This document shows, in pieces, positions 14,002 through 15,292 of a stretch of DNA of 15,292 nt. A program made the position numbers and the translations under genes. The notes under the pieces were generated by a model that was not told the DNA's origin, did not search any database, and saw only the letters and a list, made by a program, of their open reading frames with translations. Positions within the stretch are counted from its first letter, which is position 1. The number at the start of each line of letters is the position of its first letter. This stretch comes from JADJNW01 sp964523725. GTDB taxonomy: Bacteria > Bacteroidota > Bacteroidia > Chitinophagales > Saprospiraceae. The DNA is taken from contig CAZGAU010000130.1 in NCBI GenBank assembly GCA_964523725.1, positions 1 to 15,292 on the forward strand, given 5' to 3'.

Positions 14002-14041
14002 TTAAAAATAGTTGAAATTTCCAATAATTACAACGATTCCC

Positions 14042-15292
14042 CTAAATTCCCACATTCTTTGCGAATTCCTTCACCAATTTCCAGGCTTCCTGGATATCTT
14101 CGAATGTCAGTTGATTCGTACCGCCCACCAGCCGGAGGACGTATTTGCCGTCGAGCTTGGTCTGGGTTAATAATATTTTGCCGCTGTTATTTAGTTCTTG
14201 TAATAAAGTAGCATTGATACGCTCCAGGTCGGTTTCGTCATTTATACCCCCCGGATGGTAGCGAAAGCAGACGAGATTGAGCGGCGCCGGCGCCATGATT
14301 TCAAAATCGGGTGCACGTTCGATTTCGGCTTTGAGCCACTGCGCCCATTCGATGTGGCTGCGAATTTTCTCGCGCAAGCCTTCGATCCCATAGGTACGAA
14401 TGACAAACCAAAGCTTCAGCGCCCGGAAACGCCGCCCAAGCTGGATACCCCAATCGCGGTAGTTGTTCACTTGCTTGTCTTCCGCGGTTTTTAAATATTC
14501 CGGTAAAATGCTGAAAGTACTGACCAGCGCGGTTTTATCCTTGACGTAATACGCTGTGCAATCAAAATTCGTCAGCATCCATTTATGCGGATTAAACACA
14601 AAACTATCCACGGATTCCATACCTGCGGCCATCCAGCGCATTTCGGGCAACAGCAGCGCCGAGCCCGCGTAAGCCGCATCCACATGATGCCACAAACCGT
14701 GCAATTTTGCAATGGTACCAATATCTTTAATCGGGTCGATGGCGGTGGAACTGGTTGTGCCCATACTAGAAACCACGCACAAAGGCTTGTAACCGTCCTG
14801 CAAATCCTGCCGAATCGCTTGCGCCAGCTCCGAAGGGATCATAGCATAGTTTTCATCCACAGCAATTTTGATCAGGTTATCCATGCCAAAACCCGCAATA
14901 CGCACCGCTTTATCCACTGAGGAATGCGCTTGGGTAGAAGCATAAATCCGAAACTTTTCATTCCCCGTCCAGCCGGATTGATTGATTTTATATTCGGAAG
15001 CTTTTTCCCGTGCGGTGAGCAGTGCCACCAGTGTAGCCGTGGAAGCCGTATCCTGAATCACGCCAGACCAGTTTTTGGGCAATCCCAGCATCTTGCGGAG
15101 CCAGTCCATCATGCGCTCTTCAAGTTCTTCCGCAGCAGGCGAGGTCAGCCAGATCATGCACTGCGCACCCAGGGTGGCGGTGAGCATTTCGGCAAGAATA
15201 GAAGGCTCGCTGTTGGTTCCCGGAAAATAAGCAAAGTATTTGGGATGCTGCCAATGGGTCATACCCGGTACAATAATATCTTTAAAATCCTG
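14042..15292 (-). CDS. Group II PLP-dependent decarboxylase (aromatic amino acid decarboxylase-like), N-terminus outside the window
   Basis: The last 416 residues of a protein normally 470-480 long; the frame is open to the window edge, so about 60 residues are missing, and the Met at 15262 is internal. The sequence follows aromatic-L-amino-acid decarboxylase closely: GMTHWQHPKYFAYFP, SPAAEELEERMMDWLRKML, the cofactor-stacking His123 (QAHSSVDKA, counted from the first visible residue), Asp205 in HHVDAAYAGSA, Lys237 in NPHKWM which forms the Schiff base with PLP, and LGRRFRALKLWFV. The Tyr in LPEYLK corresponds to the catalytic-loop Tyr that favours decarboxylation over the oxidative deamination of Phe-bearing relatives. 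Expected products are tryptamine-, tyramine- or phenethylamine-type amines; which amino acid is used cannot be told. Located in the cytoplasm. The hypothetical gene begins 116 bp downstream. Confidence 0.95.
   Translation of the reverse strand, partial: QDFKDIIVPGMTHWQHPKYFAYFPGTNSEPSILAEMLTATLGAQCMIWLTSPAAEELEERMMDWLRKMLGLPKNWSGVIQDTASTATLVALLTAREKASEYKINQSGWTGNEKFRIYASTQAHSSVDKAVRIAGFGMDNLIKIAVDENYAMIPSELAQAIRQDLQDGYKPLCVVSSMGTTSSTAIDPIKDIGTIAKLHGLWHHVDAAYAGSALLLPEMRWMAAGMESVDSFVFNPHKWMLTNFDCTAYYVKDKTALVSTFSILPEYLKTAEDKQVNNYRDWGIQLGRRFRALKLWFVIRTYGIEGLREKIRSHIEWAQWLKAEIERAPDFEIMAPAPLNLVCFRYHPGGINDETDLERINATLLQELNNSGKILLTQTKLDGKYVLRLVGGTNQLTFEDIQEAWKLVKEFAKNVGI

Noticed and set aside
13926..14041. 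Terminator after the decarboxylase gene (GTTG...CAAC near 14010-14035)
   Set aside because: The four-base stem is too weak, although a T-rich stretch follows on the minus strand.
1..15292. tRNA, rRNA, integrase, transposase or att sites
   Set aside because: I looked for cloverleaf-like arms, conserved rRNA words and recombinase motifs and saw none; nothing supports an island or prophage boundary here.

Overview
The window looks like a chromosomal segment of a Bacteroidota bacterium; I lean towards the Saprospirales/Chitinophagales side, but nothing here fixes the order. Reasons: near-consensus Bacteroidota promoters (-7 TAnnTTTG with a TTG/TTTG box 18-21 bp upstream) can be placed before several genes, start codons lack Shine-Dalgarno sequences, and the gene families are typical of the phylum. 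A run of exactly 100 N inside the first gene shows that this is a scaffolded draft, possibly a metagenome-assembled genome.

Layout. Positions 1-2306 hold most of priA (replication-restart helicase, minus strand), cut at its C-terminus by the window edge and interrupted by the N gap. Divergent from it runs a plus-strand block: a UMF1/Atg22-type MFS transporter (2536-3849), a HAD phosphatase (3938-4546), an AraC regulator (4618-5415), a DUF4386-like membrane protein (5479-6180) and an unrecognised membrane protein (6424-7020). A convergent, gene-poor stretch (7021-7704) holds a 21-bp-period array, two 99-bp tandem repeats and a probable broken two-helix membrane gene. The rest is on the minus strand: a secreted or membrane-tethered beta-lactamase-fold serine hydrolase (7705-9564) behind an esterase (9608-10339), an acyl-CoA dehydrogenase-family flavoprotein (10453-11592) behind an AraC regulator (11699-12568), a hypothetical protein with a lysozyme-like motif (12660-13925), and the C-terminal 416 residues of a group II PLP decarboxylase (14042-15292).

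How the genes may work together. Esterase plus serine hydrolase look like a two-gene operon with its own promoter, isolated by a terminator from the flavoprotein gene upstream. The AraC regulator at 12568 has a perfect inverted repeat over its predicted promoter start and sits just before the flavoprotein gene, so autoregulation and control of that gene are plausible. AraC (4618) and the membrane protein (5479) may form a second regulator-target pair. No coherent defence system, prophage, CRISPR array or biosynthetic cluster is visible. The less ordinary content is in the repeats: ACC-rich tandem leaders on the coding strand before several genes, and the composite repeat region at 7062-7450.
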